NCBI GenBank assembly: GCA_035550375.1 | Contig: DASZPH010000084.1 | Coordinates: 124,001 to 188,000, forward strand | DNA length: 64,000 bases | Direction: 5' to 3' | DNA from: DASSFG01 sp035550375 | GTDB taxonomy: Bacteria > Planctomycetota > Planctomycetia > Pirellulales > JAICIG01 | Shown: positions 35,360-44,262 of the stretch, in pieces | Layout: every line of letters starts with the position of its first letter | How positions within the stretch are numbered: position 1 is the stretch's first letter | Notes under the pieces: model-generated | Told to the model about the DNA's origin: nothing | The model's input: the letters and a program-made list of their open reading frames with translations, nothing else | The model's database searches: none | Position numbers and translations under genes: made by a program

Positions 35360-37114
35360 ATGAAGTCCTACCCGTTTGCGCAAACCCCTGCCCGGTCGTT
35401 GACAGCGGCGCTTCCGCTGTTGCTTTCGTTGATCCCGCCGCCCACTTGTTCGGCGGAGGATGCGCCCGAGTCTGCGCCTGCCGCAGCAGCGGCTGTTGAG
35501 ACCATGCCTGTCGTAGCCGTGCCAACGCCGGCTGTTGCGACGCCGCGCGAGCTCTCCCTCCACGAACTCATCGACCAACAGATCGGCGCGGCACTCGCCG
35601 CCAAAGGCATCGCGCCGGCCGCACGGGCCAACGATGCCGAATTCTTGCGACGCATTTACCTGGACCTAACCGGCAGCATTCCGACCTTGGGTGAGGCCAA
35701 GGCGTTTCTTGACGACAAGTCGCCCATCAAGCGGCAGCAGCTCGTCGACCGATTGTTGAACAGCCCGGAATACGCGAGGCAGATGCAGCGTGTGTTCGAT
35801 GTGGCCCTGATGGAACGTCGCCCAGCCCAGCACATCGGGCAGGCGCAGTGGGAAGAGTACCTGCGAAACGCGTTCGCCGCCAACAAGCCCTGGGACGTGC
35901 TGGTGCGAGAAATCCTGGCGTCCGACGGCGCCGACGCCGATTTACGACCCGCGGCCCGTTTTTATCTTGATCGCGGCGGCGAGCCGAACTTGCTCGCGCG
36001 CGACGTCGGCCGCCTGTTTCTCGGCCGTGACATGCAGTGTGCCCAGTGCCACGACCACCCGCTGGTGTCGGCTTACCTGCAGACCGATTACTACGGGTTG
36101 CTGGCGTTTTTCAATCGCAGTTTTCTGTTCACTCCGAAAGAAGAGCCCAAAGCGGTCGTCTTCGCCGAGAAGGCCGAAGGCGATATCGCCTTCAAGTCTG
36201 TATTCGTCGCCGATGCAACCGATCAGCCGGCACGACCTCACTTGCCTGGCGAGAAAGAGGTGGAAGAGCCGCAATTCGAGAAAGGCCAAGAGTACGCCGT
36301 ATCGCCTGCCGACGGGGTTCGTCCCGTACCCAAATACAGCCGGCGGTCGCGATTGCCCGTTCTTTTGCCTCGCGGCGACAACGTGGCGTTCCGCCGTAAC
36401 ATCGCCAATCGGCTGTGGGCGCTGATGATGGGCCGCGGACTCGTTCATCCACTCGATATGCAGCACGACGGCAATCCTCCTTCGCACCCCGTCCTTCTTG
36501 ATCTGCTCGGCCAGCGCTGCGCGGAGATGGGCTTCGACATCAAAGCATTCCTGCGTGAAGTAGCGTTGAGCGAAACGTACCAACGCACGAGCGAGTTGCC
36601 TCCCGGCGTCGAGACTTTGCCACCGGATAGCTTCGCAGCGGCGGCGCTCAAGCCGCTTTCGGCCGAGCAACTGGCGCTGGCCTCGCTGCAAGCAACCGGC
36701 ATCACCGACGTCTACCGGGCGTCGCTGGGGCCGGCGTTAAACGAAGCGACGCTTAGCGAAAAAGTGGCCGCCAACCTGCCCGCATTCCTCGGAGTCTTTG
36801 CCGGCCAGGCAGGCCAGCCCGAACAAGAGTTTCAAGCCACTTTGGAACAAACCTTGTTTATGGCCAACGGGGGCGTGTTGCGATCGTGGATCGCCCCGCA
36901 GGCCGGTAATCTGGCCGATCGGCTGAACCGGGTGAATGAACCCGCCGCTGTCGCCGACCAGATCTATCTATGCGTTCTATCGCGGCCGCCGGCGGCCGAC
37001 GAACTTGCCGATTTGACCGTCTATTTGCAAGCGCGGACACAAGACCGGCCCGTAGCGATTCAAGAATGGATTTGGGGGCTTCTGGCATCGGACGAGTTCC
37101 GGTTCAATCATTGA
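35360..37114 (+). CDS. DUF1549/DUF1553 domain secreted protein (PSD1-related, no PSCyt1)
   Basis: 584 aa from the ATG at 35360, which follows AAAGGGG. Signal peptide to about residue 30, then an Ala/Pro/Val-rich linker. DUF1549 begins near residue 65 (FLRRIYLDLTGSIPTLGEAKAFL) and holds a CxxCH (CAQCHDHPLVSAYLQTDYYGL). DUF1553 begins near 340 (NVAFRRNIANRLWALMMGRGLVHPLD). The N-terminal PSCyt1 cytochrome domain found in the other copy (27081-29363) is absent. It is followed by a DUF1501 gene and a WD40 gene in the same direction, a recurrent planctomycete three-gene set. Function unknown. Confidence 0.9.
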   Translation: MKSYPFAQTPARSLTAALPLLLSLIPPPTCSAEDAPESAPAAAAAVETMPVVAVPTPAVATPRELSLHELIDQQIGAALAAKGIAPAARANDAEFLRRIYLDLTGSIPTLGEAKAFLDDKSPIKRQQLVDRLLNSPEYARQMQRVFDVALMERRPAQHIGQAQWEEYLRNAFAANKPWDVLVREILASDGADADLRPAARFYLDRGGEPNLLARDVGRLFLGRDMQCAQCHDHPLVSAYLQTDYYGLLAFFNRSFLFTPKEEPKAVVFAEKAEGDIAFKSVFVADATDQPARPHLPGEKEVEEPQFEKGQEYAVSPADGVRPVPKYSRRSRLPVLLPRGDNVAFRRNIANRLWALMMGRGLVHPLDMQHDGNPPSHPVLLDLLGQRCAEMGFDIKAFLREVALSETYQRTSELPPGVETLPPDSFAAAALKPLSAEQLALASLQATGITDVYRASLGPALNEATLSEKVAANLPAFLGVFAGQAGQPEQEFQATLEQTLFMANGGVLRSWIAPQAGNLADRLNRVNEPAAVADQIYLCVLSRPPAADELADLTVYLQARTQDRPVAIQEWIWGLLASDEFRFNH

Positions 37115-37160
37115 CCATGATCACCGACCGCGGCAGGGACCGACTTTAAGGGAGTACGGA

Positions 37161-38456
37161 ATGCAGCAGTATCTTAGTTGTGGAGCTAGCGAGCATCGTT
37201 TGTCCCGCCGCAGCCTGTTGGCCGGCATGGTGAGTGCCGGGGCCGGACTGGCCCATGTGACGGGTTTGAGCCATCTCGTCCGACCCGCGGTGGCTGCCGA
37301 TCTGGCTGCCCAGCAGAAGCGAGTTCTCATCTTCTTCATGGCGGGTGGACTGAGCCAGTTGGAGTCGTGGGATCCGAAGCCGAACACCGAAAGAGGCGGA
37401 CCGTTTCGCGCCATCCCGACCAGTGTCCCCGGCACGCACATCTGTGAGCTCCTGCCCTTCACCGCGCAGCAGATGCACCGTCTGTGTCTGGTGCGCGGGG
37501 TGAACACGGCGGAAGACGATCACGGCAAAGGGGCCGTGTTCATGGAGACGGGCCGCCGCGACAGCCCGGCGCAACGCTACCCGGCGCTGGGTTCGGTGGT
37601 TTCGCGTCTCGTCGCTCCGCCCGCCATGGCGCTTCCCGGCTACGTCCACATTCAACCGGGCGGCGGTGGGGTGAATAAGGCCGACGCCGCTTTTCTGGGG
37701 CCGAAGTTCGCGTCGATCACCATCGGCAACGGACAGCCTCCGGCCAATCTCTTGCGGCCGAACGACCTCACACCCATCGGCGATCAGCAGCGCAACGACC
37801 TTCGGCTGAAAGCCAATCAGCGGTTCACCGCTCGTCGCCGGACCGCTGAGACAGAGGCTTACAGCTCCTCCTACGAGCAGGCGCGGCAGCTTGTCGAGCG
37901 GGCCGACATCTTCGACGTCAGCAAGGAGTCGGCACAGGATCAAGAGCGTTACGGCAGCCACGATTTCGGCCGGCATTGCTTGCTCGCCCGCCGGTTGCTG
38001 GAACAAGGGCTGACGTGTGTCAAGGTGACCCACACAAATTACGATTCGCATTCCGAGAACTTCGATTTCCATATCGAGCAGCTCGGCGAGTTCGATCGTC
38101 CCTTTGCCACGCTGATTGACGACCTGGCTCAGCGTGGCATGCTCGACAGCACCTTGGTCATCGTGATGTCGGAATTCGGCCGCACGCCCAAGATCAATCA
38201 TTTGTTCGGCCGCGATCACTGGTCCAAAGCGTGGTCGGTGGCCTTGGCCGGCTGCGGCCTGCAGAAGGGAGCGGTTGTCGGCAAAACCAATGACGACGGG
38301 ACGGCCGTCACCGACCGCGAAGTTGACGCGCGGCACCTGTTTCACACCTACTTTCGCGCTCTGGGCGTCGATTCGACGGCGAATTACCCCGGGTTGAATC
38401 GGCCGATCCCGATCGGCGACCCGGCGGGCGACGCCATCCAGGAGCTACTCACATGA
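37161..38456 (+). CDS. DUF1501 family protein, third copy
   Basis: 431 aa from the ATG at 37161, with AAGGGAG upstream. The N-terminus is Tat-like (LSRRSLLAGMVSAGAGLAHV). DUF1501 blocks: VLIFFMAGGLSQLESWDPKP, CLVRGVNT, CLLARRLLEQGLTCVKVTH, TLVIVMSEFGRTPKI and GRDHWSKAWSVALAGCGL. It follows the DUF1549/DUF1553 gene by 46 bases and overlaps the WD40 gene by 4 (ATGA). The trio probably forms one exported complex or pathway. No reaction is established. Confidence 0.91.
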   Translation: MQQYLSCGASEHRLSRRSLLAGMVSAGAGLAHVTGLSHLVRPAVAADLAAQQKRVLIFFMAGGLSQLESWDPKPNTERGGPFRAIPTSVPGTHICELLPFTAQQMHRLCLVRGVNTAEDDHGKGAVFMETGRRDSPAQRYPALGSVVSRLVAPPAMALPGYVHIQPGGGGVNKADAAFLGPKFASITIGNGQPPANLLRPNDLTPIGDQQRNDLRLKANQRFTARRRTAETEAYSSSYEQARQLVERADIFDVSKESAQDQERYGSHDFGRHCLLARRLLEQGLTCVKVTHTNYDSHSENFDFHIEQLGEFDRPFATLIDDLAQRGMLDSTLVIVMSEFGRTPKINHLFGRDHWSKAWSVALAGCGLQKGAVVGKTNDDGTAVTDREVDARHLFHTYFRALGVDSTANYPGLNRPIPIGDPAGDAIQELLT

Positions 38457-39484
38457 TGGCCGATCAACCCGCCAGCAGCCCGCCCGCACCCGACCCAACG
38501 CAGGTGAGGCAGGTCAAAGAACTCAAGCACGACCGTCCCCTGTTCGCCTGCCGCATCGATCACACCGGGCGGTACGCGTTCACTGGCGCGCAAGACAATC
38601 AGGTGGCGCGTTGGGAGCTCGAGAGCGACGCCAAGCTCGCGCTGGCCGGGCACGAGAGTTGGGTCCGCGGGATGGCCTTCCAGCCGGCGGGCGAGCTACT
38701 CGCCACGGGTGACTATGCGGGCAAGCTCTGCGCCTGGCGGTGGGCGGCTGATGGCGCAGCGAACCCGGTTTACCAGATTCCAGCGCACCAGGGCTGGTTG
38801 CGCGCCGTAGCGGCAAGTCCCGACGGCACGACCTTCGCCACCTGCGGTAACGACCGTTTCGTGCGGCTCTACGGCGCGACCGACGGCAAACCGCTGCGCG
38901 AACTGGCCGGCCACGAAAGCCACGTCTACAACGTCGCTTTTCATCCCAGCGGCGGCCAACTGGCAAGCTGCGACCTGAAAGGCGTCGTGAAGCACTGGGA
39001 CCTCTCGTCCGGCGCGGTGGTGCGGCAACTCGACGGTTCTCTCCTCTGGAAATACGATCCGACGTTCCACGCCGATATCGGTGGCGCCCGCGGCATGGCG
39101 TTCAGTTCCGATGGCACCTGGCTTGCCTGCGCGGGCACCACGGAAGTAACCAACGCCTTCGCGGGCATCGGTAACGCCGTCGTCGTGCTCTTCGACTGGG
39201 CTACGGGCGAGCGAAAACAGGTGTTGCGCCCCAAAGACAACTTTCAAGGGGTCGCATGGTCGGTGGCTTTTCACCCGGCCGGTTTCATCGTGGCCGTTGC
39301 GGGCGGGCAACATGGCGGCGCAATGTGGTTCTTCAAGCCCGAAGAGCCGAACCCGTTCTTCACCTTCAAACTGCCCGCCGGCGCTCGCGACCTGGCGCTG
39401 CACCCCGACGGTTATCGCCTGGCCATCGCCCATTCCGACGGCGTCTTGCGGTTGTACGACATGTCGCCCAAGCCGGCCGCCTAG
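38453..39484 (+). CDS. WD40-repeat protein
   Basis: 343 aa forming about seven WD40 blades, each with a GH-type start and an ARWEL, VRLYG or KHWDL ending (for example GHESWVRGMAFQPAGELLATGD, GHESHVYNVAFHPSGGQLASCD). There is no signal peptide, so it is probably cytoplasmic and acts as an interaction scaffold. Its ATG overlaps the stop of the DUF1501 gene, indicating translational coupling with that set. Confidence 0.9.
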   Translation: MMADQPASSPPAPDPTQVRQVKELKHDRPLFACRIDHTGRYAFTGAQDNQVARWELESDAKLALAGHESWVRGMAFQPAGELLATGDYAGKLCAWRWAADGAANPVYQIPAHQGWLRAVAASPDGTTFATCGNDRFVRLYGATDGKPLRELAGHESHVYNVAFHPSGGQLASCDLKGVVKHWDLSSGAVVRQLDGSLLWKYDPTFHADIGGARGMAFSSDGTWLACAGTTEVTNAFAGIGNAVVVLFDWATGERKQVLRPKDNFQGVAWSVAFHPAGFIVAVAGGQHGGAMWFFKPEEPNPFFTFKLPAGARDLALHPDGYRLAIAHSDGVLRLYDMSPKPAA

Positions 39485-39612
39485 CTACTCGGGCGGAACC
39501 CGCTTCCCGCCGGAGTTCAGCGAAACCATAATGACTGGGCCTCCCGCGCCGAAGTCGCCAGTCGTCGGAAAGCGGTGCTTGGTTTCACGTCAACCTGGGA
39601 GCGTCGCGCACC

Positions 39613-41574
39613 ATGATTTTGCGTAGAAGAACACGAATGACCGCGATTGCCGTCGTAGCCGTCGGGCTCGCGAGCGCCGTCGCCACGGCAGACGACGCTG
39701 CGAAAGGCGCCGCCAACAAGGTCGATACGACGCCGGAGAAGTTCGGCGTGTTGCTGAACGACCCGCGCGCGCTGGCGGGCTACAACCTGATCAACCCCGG
39801 TCGAAAGCAGACCTACTTGTTCGACAACGAAGGCCGCGTGGTGCATACCTGGACGAGCGAGTACTCCAGCGGAGCCGCGGTCTACCTGCTCGATAACGGC
39901 CACCTCTTTCGTCCCGCCGAGGCGACCAACCGCAAGCCGGGCTTTCAGGGACCGGCCGCCAGCGGCCGATTTCAGGAGTTCGACTGGGACGGCAATCTCG
40001 TCTGGGATTTTGAGTACCACAGCGACAAGCGAATGCCCCACCACGACGCGATCAAGCTCCCCAACGGCAACGCTCTGCTGATCTGCTGGGAGAGGATCGA
40101 CGAAGAAGAAGCGGTCGCTCGGGGCCGTCGCCCCGAGACCGTAAAGGATTCTCATCTGCAGCCCGATTGCCTGGTTGAGATCAAGCCCACCGGCGCAACC
40201 ACTGGCGAAATCGTCTGGGAATGGCGAAGCTGGGATCACCTGATCCAGGACCGCGACAGAAACAGGCCCAACTACGGCAAGGTTTCCGATCACCCCGAGC
40301 GGTTTGACGTGAACTACATTCACGGCGAGGAAGACCAGGCTTTGCCGAAGAGCGACGCGGAAAAGAAGGATGCCGACAAGGATGCCGCGTCCAAGGGCTC
40401 CCCGAACCAGCCGCCGGCGGTTCGCAAGAACCCCGACTGGATGCACGTCAACGCGGTGGCCTACAACGCCGAACTCGACCAGATCGCCCTCAGCAGTCCC
40501 CACTTTCACGAGATCTGGATCATCGACCACGGCACCACGACGGAAGAGGCCCGAGGCCACACCGGCGGCCGCTGGGGCAAAGGGGGAGATCTCCTCTACC
40601 GCTGGGGTAACCCACGGGCCTACCGCAACGGAACCGGCCTCGATCAGCGGCTCTTCTTTCAACACAACATCCAATGGATCCCTAAGGGGGTGCCCGGCGA
40701 GGGGCATCTGCTCGTCTTCAACAACGGCGGCGGTCGCAAGCCCGACGAGTATTCCTCGGTCGACGAGTTTATTCCGCCGACCGACGAGGAGGGTAATTAC
40801 ATTCACCCGAAGCGCGGACCCTTTGGCCCGGAGAAGGCGCTTTGGAGCTATACCGCTCCCAACCCGACGGATTTCTTTTCGTGGTTTATTTCGGGCACCC
40901 AGCGTCTACCCAACGGCAACACGCTGGTCAACTCGGGCGCGGTCGGCGTCGTATTTGAAGTCACTCCTTGGAACGAGGTCGTTTGGAAGTTCTCCAACCC
41001 GTTTAAGCGACTTCCGCCTCCGCCACCGCCCGCGACGGCACCAACCAAGCGCTTTGAGTCGCTCGCCGGTCCTCTCCGCGATGCGCTCGGTTTGACGGCC
41101 GACCAGCGGCAAAAGCTTGAGGCGATCGACAACGAATTGATCGCGCAGCTCGACGGAATACTTTCCGCCGATGAAATCAAGAAATTCGCCGAGCCCAACC
41201 CGAGCGACGACGCCGATTTCAGCAAACAACCGGCGGGCGTGTACCTGACGGTGTTCAACAGAACTACGCCGGAGCTCACCGAGGAAAAGAGACAAAAACT
41301 GCAGGGCCTGCAGAAGGAATTCAGCCAGAAGATTGCGGAAGTCTTGAACGACGCGCAGAAAACGCTGATCGCGGACCGTAAGAAGAGACAGCTTGACGCG
41401 GCCGCTGGACGCGGCGCGCCACGCCGGCAAGGAAATACCTTGTTTCGAGCCACCCGATACGCTCTGAACCACCCGGCCTTTAGCGGCAGAACGCTGGAAC
41501 CCGGCAGGACCTTGGTGGAGATCGAAGAGGAATTCGACAGGCAGAAACCCCAAGCAGACGCTTCGGTGCGGTGA
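39613..41574 (+). CDS. Arylsulfotransferase (ASST)-like secreted protein with C-terminal helical extension
   Basis: 653 aa with a signal peptide (residues 1-26). Residues about 50-460 form an ASST-like propeller: GYNLINP, YLLDNGHLFR, FQEFDWDGNLVWDFEY, HHDAIKLPNGNALLI, DWMHVNAVAYN, GGDLLYRWGNP, QHNIQWIPKG and LVFNNGGG. A proline linker (LPPPPPPATAP, near 468) joins a helical tail with two LTxxQ/E-type motifs (LTADQRQKLEAI, LTEEKRQKLQGLQ). The tail recalls the Spy/CpxP or planctomycete LTxxQ helical repeats. It may transfer sulfate or only bind ligands. Another exported hydrolase follows about 95 bases later. Confidence 0.8.
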   Translation: MILRRRTRMTAIAVVAVGLASAVATADDAAKGAANKVDTTPEKFGVLLNDPRALAGYNLINPGRKQTYLFDNEGRVVHTWTSEYSSGAAVYLLDNGHLFRPAEATNRKPGFQGPAASGRFQEFDWDGNLVWDFEYHSDKRMPHHDAIKLPNGNALLICWERIDEEEAVARGRRPETVKDSHLQPDCLVEIKPTGATTGEIVWEWRSWDHLIQDRDRNRPNYGKVSDHPERFDVNYIHGEEDQALPKSDAEKKDADKDAASKGSPNQPPAVRKNPDWMHVNAVAYNAELDQIALSSPHFHEIWIIDHGTTTEEARGHTGGRWGKGGDLLYRWGNPRAYRNGTGLDQRLFFQHNIQWIPKGVPGEGHLLVFNNGGGRKPDEYSSVDEFIPPTDEEGNYIHPKRGPFGPEKALWSYTAPNPTDFFSWFISGTQRLPNGNTLVNSGAVGVVFEVTPWNEVVWKFSNPFKRLPPPPPPATAPTKRFESLAGPLRDALGLTADQRQKLEAIDNELIAQLDGILSADEIKKFAEPNPSDDADFSKQPAGVYLTVFNRTTPELTEEKRQKLQGLQKEFSQKIAEVLNDAQKTLIADRKKRQLDAAAGRGAPRRQGNTLFRATRYALNHPAFSGRTLEPGRTLVEIEEEFDRQKPQADASVR

Positions 41575-41668
41575 CCTGGTTTTTGCTCGCATGGAGGGTG
41601 GGGCGTGGGTAGGATGTTGTGCGGCTCACGGTCTGCCCGATTCCGTCTCGCCCAAAGGGTCTCACGCC

Positions 41669-42955
41669 ATGAAACATCGCTCTTGGATCGTCGTGCTGTC
41701 TTTGCTGTTCTTCGCTGTTGCGGCCGTTTGGCCTGCCGCCGCCGCGTCGGGGGACGATTTCTTTTTCCATGACGGTGACCGCGTCGTCATGGTGGGCGAC
41801 AGCATTACCGAGCAACACCTTTACAGCAACTACGTTGAGATGTGGACCGTCAGCCGGTTTCCGAAGTGGAACGTCACGTTCCGCAACGTCGGCATCGGCG
41901 GCGACCGTTCGACGGGGGGCAATAGCCGCTTCAAACGCGACGTGTTGGTCCACAAGCCGACCGCCATAACGGTTGATTTCGGCATGAACGACGGCAACTA
42001 CCGGGCCTTCGACGAAACGGGCTTCATGACCTACATGGGCGGCCTGCAAGGGATGGCCGATCAGGCCAAGGCGGCCAGCATCCGCGTGGCCTGGCTTACG
42101 CCCAGCCCGGTTGAAAAGGCCGAAGACGGACCGGCGATCGAGGGCTACAACCAGACGCTGGAAAAATACTCCGAAGGTGTCAAGAAAATTGCCGCCGACA
42201 ACGGCGGCCTGTTCGTCGACCAGTTCCATCCGTTCGTGGCCGCCATCGACAAGGCCAGAAACGCCAGCCACGACAACCGCATCGGTAAGGGCGACGCGGT
42301 TCACCCCGGTCCGCCGGGACAGGCCGTCATGGCATGGGCCATTTTGAAGGGCCTTAACTTCCCCCGGCTCGTCTCACGCGTCGAGATCGACGCCGGCCAG
42401 CCGAAGGTCGTCGCCAGCGAGAAGTGCCGCGTCAGCGAACTGGCGGCCGAGAACGGCGGGCTCACCTTCGAGCGGGCTGACGAGGCCCTCCCTTTCTTTC
42501 CGATCGAGGCCGAGTCCATCAACGAGTGGGTGCCGGTGCGCGAGGAGCTGAATCAGTACGGCCTGAAGGTTACCGGCCTTAAACCGGGCAAGTACGAACT
42601 GCGGCTGAGCGGCACGAAGGTAGCCGACTACACGGCCGACGAGTTGGCTGGCGGAGTGAATCTGAGCAAGGCCGTTTTGGCCGCGGGACCGATTGCCGAG
42701 CAGGTCAACTCCGTCTGGACCGCCGTGAAAGCCAAGAACTCGTACTACCACGACCGCGTCTTCCGCGGCATCGTCCTGGCATTCGTTTCCATTCCCGACT
42801 TCCTCAACGTGAAACTCGAACCGGCCGAGATCGAAGCCAGACGGCAATCCGCCATCACCGAGCGAATGACCAAGCTTCCCGAACTTGACGAGGCAATTCG
42901 GCAAGCGCTGGCGCCGCGGGCTCACCGGGTCGAGCTCGTGCCGAAAGCAGGCTAG
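41669..42955 (+). CDS. SGNH/GDSL family hydrolase, secreted
   Basis: 428 aa from the ATG at 41669, preceded by AAAGGG; the frame extends 78 bases upstream. Signal peptide to about residue 26. SGNH blocks: VMVGDSITEQ with Ser45, the Gly block IGGDRSTGGN, FGMNDG with Asn, and DAVHPGPPG with the Asp209-His212 pair. It is probably an esterase acting on acylated or decorated polysaccharide outside the cell. The C-terminal 200 residues carry a beta-rich region typical of longer planctomycete members. Confidence 0.9.
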   Translation: MKHRSWIVVLSLLFFAVAAVWPAAAASGDDFFFHDGDRVVMVGDSITEQHLYSNYVEMWTVSRFPKWNVTFRNVGIGGDRSTGGNSRFKRDVLVHKPTAITVDFGMNDGNYRAFDETGFMTYMGGLQGMADQAKAASIRVAWLTPSPVEKAEDGPAIEGYNQTLEKYSEGVKKIAADNGGLFVDQFHPFVAAIDKARNASHDNRIGKGDAVHPGPPGQAVMAWAILKGLNFPRLVSRVEIDAGQPKVVASEKCRVSELAAENGGLTFERADEALPFFPIEAESINEWVPVREELNQYGLKVTGLKPGKYELRLSGTKVADYTADELAGGVNLSKAVLAAGPIAEQVNSVWTAVKAKNSYYHDRVFRGIVLAFVSIPDFLNVKLEPAEIEARRQSAITERMTKLPELDEAIRQALAPRAHRVELVPKAG

Positions 42956-43015
42956 ACTTCGCGCTGTATCCGGGAGCGGATACAGTCACGCGGTCGATTC
43001 TGCGTGCTTACTTGG

Positions 43016-43405
43016 CTAGCCCGGCGCCGCAGCTCGCGACGCATCGTAGGCCCGCGTCACGGCCGCTTCCAGGTCGGCAAAAGAGCAGGGCTTGACGAGA
43101 TAATCGAAGGCGCCGCGGCCACGCGCGTGGGCGATCGTTTCTTCATCGCCGTGACCGCTGAGCAAAATCACGCGAAGCTGCGGATGTCGATCCAGCAGCC
43201 GGAGCATCAACTCGACGCCGTCCTGTCCCGGCAACGACCGGTCGACCACCGCCACGTGAAAAGCCCCTTGGCTGGCCGCCTCCATGGCCGACTGGGGATC
43301 AATCGCGCTGGCCACGAACAACCCGCGCCGCTTAAAACGCCGGTCGAGAATCTCCAAAAACTCCTCGTCGTCGTCCACCAACAACAGCGAACAGCCCGGT
43401 TCCAT
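43016..43405 (-). CDS. Stand-alone receiver (REC) domain protein
   Basis: 129 aa covering one receiver domain only: acidic pocket LVDDDEE, phospho-acceptor Asp55 (VAVVDRSLPGQDG), Ser in LLSGHGDEE and Lys in YLVKPCS. There is no output domain, so it acts by protein contact or phosphate transfer. Its ATG is 9 bases after the csrA stop, so the two are almost certainly co-transcribed. Confidence 0.9.
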   Translation of the reverse strand: MEPGCSLLLVDDDEEFLEILDRRFKRRGLFVASAIDPQSAMEAASQGAFHVAVVDRSLPGQDGVELMLRLLDRHPQLRVILLSGHGDEETIAHARGRGAFDYLVKPCSFADLEAAVTRAYDASRAAAPG

Positions 43406-43414
43406 AAGAACAGA

Positions 43415-43627
43415 TCAAGCGCATTCGGCGAAATAGGGGGACTGGCCTTGTCGCGCGTCTTCCGTCTCTCGCCCCAGCCGCTCTCTGACCTCCTCGCGGT
43501 GGATAGGCACTTCCAATGGGGCCACGCAGCCCAGTTTGACAACATTCCCTCGGACTTCCAAGACCGTCACCACGATATTGGGACCGATCATGAGCCGTTC
43601 GCCCGCTTTGCGACTGAGTACCAGCAT
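43415..43627 (-). CDS. csrA: Carbon storage regulator CsrA (translational regulator)
   Basis: 70 aa. The complete CsrA fold is visible: MLVLSRKAGERLMIGPNIVVTVLEVRG, VKLGCVAPLEVPIHREEVRERL. The first strand and the VPIHREEV segment contain the RNA-binding residues, including the conserved Arg after IH (first 20 residues of each block are diagnostic). It binds GGA motifs in mRNA leaders. AAGGAA precedes the ATG. It is followed by the REC gene in an operon. A predicted small RNA gene ends about 190 bases upstream on the same strand. Confidence 0.95.
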   Translation of the reverse strand: MLVLSRKAGERLMIGPNIVVTVLEVRGNVVKLGCVAPLEVPIHREEVRERLGRETEDARQGQSPYFAECA

Positions 43628-43815
43628 CGTTACGTTCCTTCGCTAATCTGAGGGTCGGGGGAAACCAGGCCAACTCGTTCGCCTTGATGATGCCCCTCCC
43701 TTGGACGAATCGGGTGGCGTTCCTCGCAAACGGGAACGCGTGTCACAAGATTCGCCAGGGGACAACAGGCGCGAAGAGCCGATCGCACCGATCGACTCGC
43801 ATGGCGGCAACGCCG

Positions 43816-43854
43816 AAAAAAAAACCCCGCCTGTGCTCACGTTACACAGTGGGG
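43816..43854 (-). terminator. Intrinsic terminator of the predicted small RNA
   Basis: On the minus strand, CCCC-A-CTGTG (43854-43845), loop TAACGTGAG, CACAG-GC-GGGG (43835-43825), then nine T residues (43824-43816). It has a strong GC stem with a long U tract. No protein-coding gene precedes it on this strand, so it ends a short RNA. Confidence 0.8.
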
Positions 43855-43903
43855 CATCTTCAGCCTGTCAGCGACACGCCCTTACACGAGCATGCCGCAC
43901 ATC
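43816..43903 (-). ncRNA. Predicted small RNA upstream of csrA
   Basis: About 88 nt, predicted from a minus-strand promoter (see 43910-43938) to an intrinsic terminator (43854-43816). No long frame is present; a 6-codon ORF, MCGMLV, runs from ATG 43902. It contains no GGA motif, so it does not look like a CsrA sponge. The stretch AGATGCCCCACTGTG (43859-43845) recurs with one change at 56160-56146 near another regulator gene. It could be a free small RNA or an attenuated leader of csrA. Confidence 0.6.
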
Positions 43904-43909
43904 GCCACG

Positions 43910-43938
43910 ATGATAGGTGCGTGCGAACCGGTTGTCAA
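43910..43938 (-). promoter_or_regulatory. Sigma70-type promoter of the predicted small RNA
   Basis: On the minus strand, TTGACA (43938-43933), a 17-base spacer, and TATCAT (43915-43910). The -35 is perfect, the -10 matches 4 of 6 and the spacing is optimal. The predicted start is near 43903. Confidence 0.75.
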
Positions 43939-44262
43939 GCTCACACCTAGATAAATCCGCCAAACGCTTTCTTTTCTCGGCCCTTCCTCGGATGCCGGCC
44001 GGCGCGTCCGGCTGTTGCGCTCTTGTTACATGGCCCGGCTCGCCAAAACCAAGACTCGTAGGGCAGCCAAGGATTAGAATCCGGGCTGACGCGAGAAGCT
44101 GATGAAACTTTTTTGGTTGCTGCCGCGTCAAATAGTAGCCCGGCATCCGCTTCATCGGCGGCCGGTGCGAGCTTGTGGTCACTTCGTCAGCGGTTCTAGC
44201 CGCCATCGCCGCTCAGTTGTTCCGGAATTCCAGAGGTTAGGCCAGGTCAGAGGAGTTGAGCC

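Larger units (their letters stand above)
43628..44262. other. Intergenic region between csrA and the giant A2M gene
   Basis: 635 bases. The left part holds the predicted minus-strand small RNA with its promoter and terminator (43816-43938). The ORFs here (for example minus 43868-44206) show no recognisable protein. The right end carries GAGGAG (about 44247-44252), the ribosome site of the A2M gene. Otherwise I see no further element. Confidence 0.6.

Noticed and set aside
43868..44206. 112-codon minus-strand ORF in the csrA-A2M gap
   Set aside because: No recognisable domain, irregular composition, and it overlaps the predicted small-RNA promoter; a noncoding reading is better supported.
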